Program-made: the position numbers and the translations under genes | Notes under the pieces: generated by a model | What the model was told of the DNA's origin: nothing | Seen by the model: only the letters and a program-made list of their open reading frames with translations | Database searches by the model: none | Shown here: in pieces, positions 1 through 5,625 of the stretch | Position numbering within the stretch: the stretch's first letter is position 1 | Layout: each line of letters starts with the position of its first letter | Assembly (NCBI GenBank): GCA_023460055.1 | Contig: JAEWRJ010000101.1 | Coordinates: forward strand, 1 to 6,049 | Direction: 5' to 3' | Length of the DNA: 6,049 bases | Origin: Bacillota bacterium | GTDB lineage: Bacteria > Bacillota > Clostridia > Christensenellales > Aristaeellaceae

Positions 1-611
1 CGGAAAGGATGGTCACTATCCCAAGGCAGGCCTGGGACATCCCTTCGGACAGTTCGCAGGTGCCCGTATTCTACGGCGAGCAGATGCCCCTGCGCGACCT
101 GCTGTACGGCCTGATGCTCAAAAGCGGCAACGACGCGGCCAACGCCATCGCCGTGCTGCACTCGGGCAGCATCGAAAAATTCGCGCAGCGGATGAACGAA
201 AAAGCCGGGGAGCTGGGCATGGGGAGCAGTCACTTCGTCAACCCCCACGGCTACCATGATAAGGAGCATTACACCACCCCCGCGGACATGGCCCGGCTGA
301 CCATCGCCGCCATGAAAAACGAAGCCTTCCGCGAGATCATCAGCCATACGGAATATACCATGCAAAAAACCAGCCTGCGCAAGGAGCTTCCAATCAAGGT
401 GAACACCGAGCTGCTTGATCCCGCCTCCTCCTTTTATTACAGGGAGGCCTTCGGTATAAAGAGCGGCTACACAAGGGCAGCAGGCTTCTGCTATGTCGGC
501 TGCGCGCAAAAGGATGGCAAGCTCCTCCTGGCCATCGTCATGAACGACCGCACCAGGGATCAGGCATGGACGGATATGGGGCGGATGTTTAATATGGGGT
601 TTGCGAAGTAG
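1..611 (+). CDS. D-alanyl-D-alanine carboxypeptidase (peptidase S11 family), 3' part only
   Basis: This is the C-terminal two thirds or so of a low-molecular-weight penicillin-binding protein. Such enzymes remove the terminal D-Ala from peptidoglycan pentapeptide outside the membrane. The frame is open to the left edge, so the Met codon at 9 is internal; the signal peptide and the SxxK catalytic motif lie outside the window. Counting from that Met, the second active-site motif SGN is at 39-41, within the family stretch LLYGLMLKSGNDAANA. The third motif is KSG (usual KTG) at 151-153, in GIKSGYTRAAG. The family's FVNPHG and TTPADMA landmarks are also present. The protein stops soon after the catalytic domain (GFAK, TAG at 609-611), so it lacks the beta-rich PBP5-type C-terminal domain. 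This suggests a short, DacF-like Bacillota form. The family is sure; the paralogue is not. Confidence 0.93.
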   Translation, partial: ERMVTIPRQAWDIPSDSSQVPVFYGEQMPLRDLLYGLMLKSGNDAANAIAVLHSGSIEKFAQRMNEKAGELGMGSSHFVNPHGYHDKEHYTTPADMARLTIAAMKNEAFREIISHTEYTMQKTSLRKELPIKVNTELLDPASSFYYREAFGIKSGYTRAAGFCYVGCAQKDGKLLLAIVMNDRTRDQAWTDMGRMFNMGFAK

Positions 612-615
612 AGCA

Positions 616-676
616 GGGAAGCGGTGGGGAAGCAGTGGGGAAGCAGTGGGGAAGCGATTGGGGAACCGTTGGGGGG
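616..676 (+). repeat. 11-bp G-rich tandem repeat, potential G-quadruplex
   Basis: Five to six copies of an 11-bp unit (consensus GGGGAAGCAGT) start 4 bp after the carboxypeptidase stop codon. Copies lie at 616-625 (10 bp), 626-636, 637-647 (identical to the previous one), 648-659 (12 bp) and 660-670, and a final G6 run follows at 671-676. The five G-runs of four or more (626-629, 637-640, 648-651, 660-663, 671-676) are separated by loops of 7, 7, 8 and 7 nt. This is a regular pattern compatible with a G-quadruplex on the + strand, in DNA or in read-through RNA. No terminator hairpin with a T-run is evident here. Confidence 0.8.
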
Positions 677-713
677 AGTGACGGAGATTCGCCGGTATAA
701 GCCGTGGGTCGCC

Positions 714-742
714 TTGCATAATGTCTCCATCGGTTTTACAAT
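714..742 (+). promoter_or_regulatory. sigma-A-type promoter for rpiB-mrp
   Basis: A -35 box TTGCAT (714-719) and a -10 box TACAAT (737-742) are separated by exactly 17 nt. The -10 box ends 27 nt before the rpiB start codon, giving a short leader of about 20 nt that carries the ribosome binding site. No operator-like inverted repeat is obvious around it. The call rests on sequence alone. Confidence 0.7.
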
Positions 743-755
743 AGACCCATACCAA

Positions 756-764
756 AGAGGGAGG
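756..764 (+). promoter_or_regulatory. ribosome binding site of rpiB
   Basis: AGAGGGAGG ends 5 nt before the ATG at 770. It is a strong Shine-Dalgarno sequence and fixes the rpiB start. Confidence 0.8.
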
Positions 765-769
765 CTTTT

Positions 770-1210
770 ATGATTGCTTTAGGCAATGACCATACAGCGC
801 TGGAAATGAAGCGCTGGGTGATAGAAGTATTGGACGAGTTTGGGCTTGCATACCGGGATTTCGGCAGCGACGGCAAGGAAGCCTGCGACTATCCCGTGCC
901 GGCCAGGCTGGCGGCGGAGGCAGTGGCGCGGGGGGAGTGCGAACTGGGCATACTGATCTGCGGCACCGGCATCGGCATCGGCCTTGCCGCCAACAAGGTA
1001 AAGGGCATCCGCTGCGCCATGGTATCGGAACCCTACGGCGCCATGATGTGCAGGCGCCATAACGACGCCAATATGATCTCCATCGGCGCGCGCGTGCTGG
1101 GCGAGGCCCCGGCCAAAATGATCGTCCGCGCCTTTTTGACCGAGAACTTTGAGGGCGGCCGCCACCAGCGGCGGGTCGACCTGATCACCGACATCGAAAA
1201 AAATCAATAA
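770..1210 (+). CDS. rpiB: ribose-5-phosphate isomerase B (RpiB/LacA/LacB family)
   Basis: Cytosolic enzyme expected to interconvert ribose 5-phosphate and ribulose 5-phosphate in the non-oxidative pentose phosphate pathway. The 146 residues match the usual family length. Recognisable motifs are GNDHTA near the N-terminus (His8, in the phosphate/active-site region), CGTGIGIGLAANK with the catalytic-type Cys64 at 64-76, and RHNDAN at 96-101 with His97. Arg131, Arg134 and Arg135 sit where the family has its phosphate-binding arginines. Cys64 places it with the E. coli-type enzymes rather than the mycobacterial type that uses Glu. The ATG at 770 follows a strong ribosome binding site and promoter. 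mrp starts 15 bp downstream, so the two are probably co-transcribed. LacA/LacB or other sugar-phosphate isomerase activity cannot be excluded from sequence, but no lac-type genes are nearby. Confidence 0.93.
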   Translation: MIALGNDHTALEMKRWVIEVLDEFGLAYRDFGSDGKEACDYPVPARLAAEAVARGECELGILICGTGIGIGLAANKVKGIRCAMVSEPYGAMMCRRHNDANMISIGARVLGEAPAKMIVRAFLTENFEGGRHQRRVDLITDIEKNQ

Positions 1211-1225
1211 GAGGTAATCATATAG

Positions 1226-2056
1226 ATGAGCAATTGCGACGGACAATGCTCCGGCTGCACGACAGCCGGCTGCGATTCAAGGAAGGAAGCGACGGATTTC
1301 CGCGCGCCGGCCAACGCTAAATCCAATATCAAGCACGTCATCGGCATCATATCGGGCAAGGGCGGCGTGGGCAAATCACTGGTCACCAGCCTGCTGGCCG
1401 CTGCCATGCAGCGGCGCGGGCACCGAACCGCCATTCTGGATGCCGATATCACCGGGCCATCCATCCCCCATTCCTTTGGCGTGACCGAAAAGGCCATGGG
1501 CAACAATGAGGAAATGCTGCCGCAGGTCACGCGCGGCGGCACAGGGATCATGTCGATCAACCTGCTGCTGGACAACGAGACTGACCCGGTGGTCTGGCGC
1601 GGGCCGGTGATCGCCGGCATGGTCAAAAGCTTCTGGACGGATGTGGTCTGGGGCGAAGTGGACTTTATGTTTGTGGATATGCCTCCCGGCACGGGCGACG
1701 TCGCGCTGACGGTATTCCAAAGCCTGCCGCTGGACGGCGTGATCATTGTGGCCTCCCCGCAGGAAATGGTGGGGATGATCGTGGAGAAGGCGGTCAATAT
1801 GGCCGGCATGATGAATATACCGGTCCTGGCGCTGATAGAAAACATGAGCTATTTCACCTGCCCCGGCTGCGGCGGCCGCCACGAGCTGTTCGGCAAGAGC
1901 CGCGCTGAGGAACTGGCACGCAAACACGCCATACCCGCCGTCTGCCGCATGCCGCTTGACCCCGCCGTCGCCGGCCTGGTGGATGAGGGCAAGGTGGAGC
2001 AGGCAGGCGCCGAGGGGCTTATCGGCGCCATCGCGATGCTGGAAGCACTGCGATAA
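1226..2056 (+). CDS. mrp: Mrp/NBP35-family P-loop ATPase, iron-sulfur carrier
   Basis: Cytosolic ATPase of the Mrp/ApbC/NBP35 group, which binds a labile Fe-S cluster and passes it to apo-proteins. The 276-residue protein has the deviant Walker A motif GKGGVGKS at 44-51, the DADITGPSIP segment at 72-81 and the Walker B-like DMPPGTGD at 151-158. A CxxC pair (Cys212, Cys215, in TCPGC) is the expected site of the bridging cluster at the dimer interface. The N-terminus adds four cysteines (Cys4, 8, 11, 16), an NBP35-like extra cluster site seen in many Clostridia homologues; the N-terminal DUF59 domain of proteobacterial Mrp is absent. The start at ATG 1226 is preceded by AAGAGGT (1209-1215), which overlaps the rpiB stop codon with a spacing of 10 nt. 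No terminator follows: an insertion sequence begins about 10 bp after the stop. Confidence 0.95.
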   Translation: MSNCDGQCSGCTTAGCDSRKEATDFRAPANAKSNIKHVIGIISGKGGVGKSLVTSLLAAAMQRRGHRTAILDADITGPSIPHSFGVTEKAMGNNEEMLPQVTRGGTGIMSINLLLDNETDPVVWRGPVIAGMVKSFWTDVVWGEVDFMFVDMPPGTGDVALTVFQSLPLDGVIIVASPQEMVGMIVEKAVNMAGMMNIPVLALIENMSYFTCPGCGGRHELFGKSRAEELARKHAIPAVCRMPLDPAVAGLVDEGKVEQAGAEGLIGAIAMLEALR

Positions 2057-2066
2057 GTTCTTTTAA

Positions 2067-2083
2067 TTAGGGCCTGCTGAAAA
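2067..2083 (+). repeat. left terminal inverted repeat of the IS
   Basis: TTAGGGCCTGCTGAAAA, matching the reverse complement of 3651-3667 at 15 of 17 positions; the mismatches are adjacent (TG against CA). It lies 10 bp beyond the mrp stop codon and 26 bp beyond the transposase stop codon. Confidence 0.8.
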
Positions 2084-2109
2084 AGGCAACTATTTCTTTC
2101 CACTTTCCT

Positions 2110-3555
2110 TTAGGCGGCAACTTGAACCATCCCAACCGATTTTTCAGTCCATTTTATGCCCTTCAGCATGTGACAAAAATGAGCTGAAAGGAAGCGCAGC
2201 AGGTGCGCAACGTTCATTGCCAGGATGATAAACGCTGCCTCCGTCTTTCCGGTCTCAGCCAGATAGGCCATGATCAGATCCAGACCATAGCGGCGCTTGC
2301 CGATTCCATTACGGCCTTCTACCATATTGCGATCACAGCTGTCCTTGTAGGCCTGAGAGTCGCTTTCGTCAGTTCCTTCCTTCCTTGGCCGGCCAAGCTT
2401 CGGACCGGACAGGCGGATGCCGTGCTCCTTGCAGAAGGCTCTGTTGTCACGGTTGCGGTAGATGGTGTCTGCCAGAATCGCTTCAGGATAGTGACCAAAG
2501 CGATCCTTATACCGCTGCGCCGCTGCCTGCAGCCGTACCCCCTCGTTGTAGTTGTCATAAGACTGATCTTCGATGAAAGTAAACCCATTGACCACCGACA
2601 GGTGCAGCTTCTGTCCGAACTCGTAAGGCCTGCCCGCCTTGCCCCGCACGACGCAGCGGACATGCGGCTGGCGCAGGCTGACGATCCTGTCGGGACAGCT
2701 GCGCGTTGCTGTTTCGTGCATGAAGCGCTGCTGCTCATATACTTTTTCAATGGTTTCAAGCCGTTCTTTGTCTGCAGCGCTCAGTCTATTCTCACCAGCT
2801 TCTTCCTTCAGCCGGCTCAGCGTTTCAAGATTCTTTCCGACATAGCCGAGTTGCTCCCCGATAGCGCGCCTGGTCGCTTTCAGCTTGGCCTTGCGCTGCT
2901 TGGCCACTTTGAGGTAGTTCCGCCGGGCTTTCCTTCGGTTGTACGCCGTCTTGTGCCCCGTCTTGCTGCTGAACTCCCACAGCTTCTCAATGAGCTTCTC
3001 CGTGTTTTCACGGCAATCATTCACCAAGCCCAGATCAGTCGGGTATTTGATGTCCGCCGGAGCTACCGTCGCATCCAGGATCAGGACACCCTTGTTCCCG
3101 CCGCCGCCTTCCGGCGGGTCGTCCTTGTCATCAGGCTTGTTTTCATCGCTCGGATGCGCCCGTTCATACATGAGTTCGTTGACGCGCTGCAGCAGCTCAG
3201 GGGTGAACCGTTTTCGGAAGTGCACCATCATGGAAGAATCGAACAGCGGTTCCTTGCGGAACGCTTTCAGGCCAACCAGATACTGCGCATAGGGGTTCTC
3301 GCTCAGATAGGCGACTGTCCCTTCATCTGTCAGGTTCTCCTGCTCCTTGATGAATAACGCGCCAAAGGCGATACGCGATGGGATGGAAGGACGACCTGAG
3401 TCCTCAGAGAAGTTCTTGGCGTATTGCTCCTCAATGAAGTCCCAGGGGATGATCCGGACAATCTTCACCCAGCGATTATTCGCGTCCAGCCCATCCCCAA
3501 AGGGAAGGCAGAACTCATACATTGTGAGCTGCGCTTTGTCACGTTTTTTGTACAT
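2110..3555 (-). CDS. IS1182-like DDE transposase, intact
   Basis: The 481-residue protein matches the usual size for this family and should catalyse cut-and-paste movement of the surrounding element. The N-terminal region (about residues 50-125) resembles the DUF772-type domain of IS5/IS1182 transposases, with SRIAFGALFIKEQ, LSENPYAQYLVGL and the DSSMMVHFRKRF segment. The catalytic triad can be placed at Asp161 (VLILDATVAPADIKYPTD), Asp363 (AILADTIYRNRDNR) and Glu413 (DRNMVEGRNGIGKRRYGLD). A long, lysine- and arginine-rich, probably helical insert separates the first two, as is usual. I chose the ATG at 3555 because TTGGGGTG (minus strand, 3559-3566) precedes it at a suitable distance. A TTG at 3567 would add four residues but has no good ribosome binding site. 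The gene converges on mrp. Confidence 0.93.
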   Translation of the reverse strand: MYKKRDKAQLTMYEFCLPFGDGLDANNRWVKIVRIIPWDFIEEQYAKNFSEDSGRPSIPSRIAFGALFIKEQENLTDEGTVAYLSENPYAQYLVGLKAFRKEPLFDSSMMVHFRKRFTPELLQRVNELMYERAHPSDENKPDDKDDPPEGGGGNKGVLILDATVAPADIKYPTDLGLVNDCRENTEKLIEKLWEFSSKTGHKTAYNRRKARRNYLKVAKQRKAKLKATRRAIGEQLGYVGKNLETLSRLKEEAGENRLSAADKERLETIEKVYEQQRFMHETATRSCPDRIVSLRQPHVRCVVRGKAGRPYEFGQKLHLSVVNGFTFIEDQSYDNYNEGVRLQAAAQRYKDRFGHYPEAILADTIYRNRDNRAFCKEHGIRLSGPKLGRPRKEGTDESDSQAYKDSCDRNMVEGRNGIGKRRYGLDLIMAYLAETGKTEAAFIILAMNVAHLLRFLSAHFCHMLKGIKWTEKSVGMVQVAA

Positions 3556-3599
3556 CTGACACCCCAAACACCGTATTTTAACTGGCTTTTTATGTGTTC

Positions 3600-3628
3600 A
3601 GTATACCATGAATCATGCGATTTATCCA
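3600..3628 (-). promoter_or_regulatory. probable transposase promoter inside the IS
   Basis: On the minus strand, TGGATA (3623-3628) and TATACT (3600-3605) are 17 nt apart. The -10 box is preceded by TGG, forming an extended -10 element. It lies 44 bp upstream of the transposase ATG. The -35 box is only 4 of 6 to consensus, but the extended -10 would compensate. Confidence 0.5.
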
Positions 3629-3650
3629 GTGTTTTCAACATGTTGAGAGG

Positions 3651-3667
3651 TTTTCAGTGGGCCCTAA
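3651..3667 (-). repeat. right terminal inverted repeat of the IS
   Basis: On the + strand this end reads TTTTCAGTGGGCCCTAA. It is the partner of 2067-2083. Just inside it lies a 12-bp perfect palindrome (3635-3646, TCAACATGTTGA), a possible transposase-binding or regulatory site. The right edge is blurred by an 8-bp direct repeat AAATAGAA at 3666-3673 and 3676-3683. Confidence 0.8.
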
Positions 3668-3693
3668 ATAGAACCAAATAGAAATTATATTTT

Positions 3694-3700
3694 AGGAGAA
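3694..3700 (+). promoter_or_regulatory. ribosome binding site of the DUF5131 gene
   Basis: AGGAGAA ends 5 nt before the ATG at 3706 and fixes that start. The 38 bp between the IS end and this ATG is AT-rich (for example TATATT at 3686-3691) but holds no convincing full promoter. Transcription may therefore be weak, or may start within the IS end (TTGAGA at 3643-3648 is a candidate -35). Confidence 0.7.
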
Positions 3701-3705
3701 CAAAT

Positions 3706-4431
3706 ATGAGCTGGGAACCGTGGACAGGCTGCTATCCGGCAAGTGATGGCTGCACTTACTGCTATTTCTATGGGCCATACGCGAAACGTCATGGACAGAA
3801 CACTATCACCAAAACGGACAAATTCGATTGGCCCATACGCAAGAATAGAAAAGGCGAATACAGTATCAAAGGTGACAAGATGCTTGCCACCTGTTTTGCT
3901 ACCGATTTTTTTCTTCCCGAGACCGATGTATGGCGCAGCGAAGCATGGGCGATGATAAAGGAACGGCAAGATATTGATTTCCTTATTCTGACGAAGCGTA
4001 TCGACCGTTTCTCTGTTGCCCTGCCCGCAGACTGGGGTGATGGATACGACAATGTAAACATCGGATGTACAGTTGAAAATCAGGCTTTGGCTGACGAGCG
4101 CCTACCACTATTTTTGTCTTATCCTATTAAGCGACGTTTTATAGCCGCCTCGCCGTTGCTCGGTGAGCTTGATTTGTCCGCCTATTTGAATGGAGGCATC
4201 AACCATGTTTCAGTATCCGGAGAGAGCGGTCGGGAAGCCCGCCTGTGCGATTATGATTGGGTTCTCAACATACGTCAACAATGCATAGATGCCGGAATTA
4301 CCTTTTGGTTCAAGGCCTCTGGTTCGCTATTTAGGCGTGATGGCGTAACGCAAAAAGTAAATCCCTATCAACAGGGTAACCTCGCCAAAGAACTTGACAT
4401 TAGCATCTTGAATGGCAAAAAGTTGTTTTAA
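3706..4431 (+). CDS. DUF5131 (phage Gp37/Gp68) family protein with three-cysteine motif
   Basis: The 241-residue protein is full length for the DUF5131 / phage Gp37-Gp68 family, whose biochemical role is unknown. The N-terminus is typical: WEPWTGCYPASDGCTYCY, with Cys9, Cys16 and Cys19 in a CX6CX2C arrangement recalling, but not equal to, the radical-SAM CX3CX2C cluster motif. Further family landmarks are CFATDFFLPE, FLILTKRIDRF, NVNIGCTVENQ, RRFIAASPLLG and VSGESGREARLCDYDWV, ending in FWFKASG. In other genomes the family often occurs on phages and mobile elements, sometimes beside a TcmP partner gene; no such partner is in this window. Base composition is visibly lower in GC than mrp or lysA, which fits acquired DNA. 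The gene is uninterrupted, with a good ribosome binding site. It lies 38 bp from the IS end and converges on the conjugation remnant, so it may belong to the same decayed ICE. Confidence 0.85.
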   Translation: MSWEPWTGCYPASDGCTYCYFYGPYAKRHGQNTITKTDKFDWPIRKNRKGEYSIKGDKMLATCFATDFFLPETDVWRSEAWAMIKERQDIDFLILTKRIDRFSVALPADWGDGYDNVNIGCTVENQALADERLPLFLSYPIKRRFIAASPLLGELDLSAYLNGGINHVSVSGESGREARLCDYDWVLNIRQQCIDAGITFWFKASGSLFRRDGVTQKVNPYQQGNLAKELDISILNGKKLF

Positions 4432-4449
4432 GCAGTAGCCTCGCTGACA

Positions 4450-4472
4450 CTTCGGGCCAACTTGGCTCGAAG
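4450..4472. terminator. hairpin between convergent gene ends
   Basis: An 11-bp inverted repeat with one G/A mismatch (4450-4460 against 4462-4472; arms CTTCGGGCCAA and TTGGCTCGAAG) would fold as a 9-bp stem with a 5-nt loop. It lies between the stop codon of the DUF5131 gene (ends 4431) and that of the leftward conjugation gene (stop 4476-4478). This position suits a shared terminator, but neither side has a T-run, so an intrinsic terminator is only possible. Confidence 0.35.
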
Positions 4473-4475
4473 TCG

Positions 4476-4967
4476 TTAATGCGCTCCAAAGATGGATTTG
4501 GCAACGCCCCCGGTCTTAAACATGGTGAAGCACAGCAGAACAGTATAGCCAATCAGTGTCCATATGGCCCCGATAGGATCGCCGCTGATGGCGATACTCT
4601 GCACCAGCTTTGCGTAAATCCCCACGCATAGCAAAATCAAAAGGCCCTGCATACCAACGGCACACAGGGATTTCAAATAGTTCTGGCCCATATGCCCGAT
4701 TTCCCGGCTGACCATGGTTGCCATCGGCACAGGGGCCAAACTGGTGAGCAGATATATTTCAATCATTCTGCCATAGACAATTACGAAAACCACGATATTG
4801 ATAGCTACAACCACCAGCTTTATGAGGAAGGATTGGAGCCACAGGCCAAGCGGGGGGCCAATGTCCATTGCCATGAGTTCGTCACGAAAAGCGTCCAGCA
4901 TATCAGAGTTTATCGCCGTATTGCCTTGAATCAGCCCCCCGGCGTTGCTTATGACGCTTTGGGAAAC
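4476..4967 (-). pseudogene. VirB6/TrbL-like conjugation membrane protein, 3' remnant of an ICE
   Basis: About 163 C-terminal residues of a polytopic inner-membrane component of a type IV secretion (conjugation) channel, of the kind encoded in Clostridia integrative conjugative elements. The recognisable core is VFVIVYGRMIEIYLLTSLAP, MGQNYLKSL, IAISGDPIGAIWTLIGYTVL and the ending FKTGGVAKSIFGAH. Hydrophobic segments at about residues 43-65, 101-123 and 131-150 of the remnant look like transmembrane helices. Family members are usually near 290 residues, so roughly the first 120-130 are missing. Upstream on the minus strand (beyond about 4967) the frame stays open, but the predicted protein loses all membrane character because it reads antisense through a sugar permease gene. 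The break falls near the codons for VSQSVISNAGG. The neighbours expected in an ICE (Maff2, PrgI, VirB4) are absent. I am confident of the family and the truncation. Confidence 0.88.
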
Positions 4968-5399
4968 CTGAAGCTTCTGGACAGCTACTGGTCGCTCATA
5001 CTGCCCTATATGACCAGCGCCTTTTGCATCTTCAACATGCGCCAGGCATACATGTCCCTGCCCAGCGAGCTGAATGAAGCGGCCAAGATCGACGGCTGCA
5101 ACTCCTTCCAGTTCATGATGTACGTGGGCATCCCGCTCACCTTCCCCTTCCTGGGTGCTCTGGGCATTTACACCTTCCTGCAGGTCTGGAACCAGTATCT
5201 CTGGCCGATGCTGGTCACCAACAAGATCGAGCTGCGCACCGTGCAGATCGGCATCGGCATGCTGCAAAACTCCGATGCCATGGCCTATGGCCCTGTGATG
5301 GCCGGCACGACACTGATCCTCATCCCTTCGATCCTGGTGTTTGTGCTCGGACAGAAATCGCTGATCTCGGGCCTGACAGCCGGCGCGGTCAAGGGCTGA
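4968..5399 (+). pseudogene. carbohydrate ABC transporter permease (MalG/UgpE-like), 3' remnant
   Basis: The C-terminal 143 residues of a MalG-type permease of a sugar or glycerol-3-phosphate ABC importer. The remnant starts at LKLLDSYWSLILPYMTSAF. It contains the EAA loop that contacts the ATPase: EAAKIDG (37-43 of the remnant) followed by VGIP at 53-56, fitting EAAX3GX9IXLP with conservative changes. Next comes WNQYLWPMLVTN and a last membrane helix before the stop at 5397-5399. The wording NLKLLDSY and NQYLWP is closest to UgpE among the proteins I can recall. Normal members are about 270-300 residues, so the first half, with the N-terminal helices, is gone. In frame upstream there is only antisense of the conjugation gene, including a spurious Met at 4692. 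The partner permease, binding protein and ATPase are not in the window. Composition matches the GC-rich chromosome. Confidence 0.9.
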
Positions 5400-5411
5400 T
5401 ACCGGCCAAGA

Positions 5412-5457
5412 TATCAAAAGCATATCCCCCTCGCGCGAGGGGGATATGCTTTTGATA
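5412..5457. terminator. perfect 46-bp palindrome, bidirectional intrinsic terminator
   Basis: The 23-bp left arm (5412-5434) is exactly the reverse complement of 5435-5457. The core is a GC-rich stem around CCCCCTCGCGCGAGGGGG, flanked by AAAAGC on the left and GCTTTT on the right. Either strand therefore gives a stem followed by a U-run. It starts 13 bp after the permease stop codon and ends the transporter operon, shielding lysA from read-through. Confidence 0.85.
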
Positions 5458-5554
5458 AGGCAAGAGCCGCGGCCATGCGCGTGCTCCGCTTCTCCGGCTG
5501 TATCAGCGCTGAGGCCGCCCCTCGTACTTTCTTCGTTTTCATGCCTGTCCATAC

Positions 5555-5583
5555 TTGTCGCTTCATCCGGCTTTTCGTATAAT
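5555..5583 (+). promoter_or_regulatory. lysA: sigma-A-type promoter of lysA
   Basis: TTGTCG (5555-5560) and a perfect TATAAT (5578-5583) are spaced by 17 nt. The predicted transcript starts near 5590, about 36 nt before the TTG start codon, which leaves no room for a lysine riboswitch. The stretch from the terminator to the promoter (5458-5554) shows no gene or clear signal. Confidence 0.8.
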
Positions 5584-5610
5584 AGCGCAATCACGCGAGG
5601 TTCAGCCTCA

Positions 5611-5615
5611 AGGAG
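5611..5615 (+). promoter_or_regulatory. ribosome binding site deciding the lysA start
   Basis: AGGAG lies 10 nt before TTG 5626. An in-frame GTG at 5617 is only 1 nt from this motif, too close to be used, so TTG is preferred. Confidence 0.6.
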
Positions 5616-5625
5616 AGTGACCCCC

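Larger units (their letters stand above)
2067..3667 (-). mobile_element. complete IS1182-like insertion sequence, about 1.6 kb
   Basis: The element consists of one transposase gene on the minus strand, bounded by imperfect terminal inverted repeats. The left end (2067-2083) reads TTAGGGCCTGCTGAAAA. The reverse complement of the right end (3651-3667) reads TTAGGGCCCACTGAAAA, which is 15 of 17 identical. The outer limits are uncertain by 2-3 bp because the flanks are AT-rich. No perfect target duplication is visible. If the ends are set at GGGCC, the flanks TAATTA (2064-2069) and TAAATA (3665-3670) agree at 5 of 6 positions. The transposase has all catalytic residues, so the copy may be active. 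The family assignment comes from the look of the transposase, not from a database match. Confidence 0.88.

Noticed and set aside
616..676. CRISPR-like array
   Set aside because: The unit is 11 bp with no unique spacers and no cas genes nearby; it is a simple tandem repeat.
779..1927. Several minus-strand frames opposite rpiB and mrp
   Set aside because: They are shadows of two well-supported genes; their residues reflect reverse-complement codon bias and they have no good start signals.
2203..3357. A 384-codon plus-strand open frame inside the IS
   Set aside because: It lies opposite the transposase gene, whose DDE motifs are intact, and shows no recognisable domain; long antisense frames are common in GC-rich genes.
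3706..4431. Canonical radical-SAM enzyme
   Set aside because: The cysteine spacing is CX6CX2C rather than CX3CX2C and no other radical-SAM motif can be identified by eye, so only the family name is given.
4692..4967. Plus-strand extension that would give the permease fragment a 235-residue protein starting at 4692
   Set aside because: The added residues are the antisense of the VirB6-like gene, are hydrophilic and histidine-rich, and do not resemble the N-terminal helices of a permease.
5458..5625. Lysine riboswitch or T-box upstream of lysA
   Set aside because: The promoter lies only about 40 bp before the start codon, too short for either leader, and no anti-terminator structure is visible.
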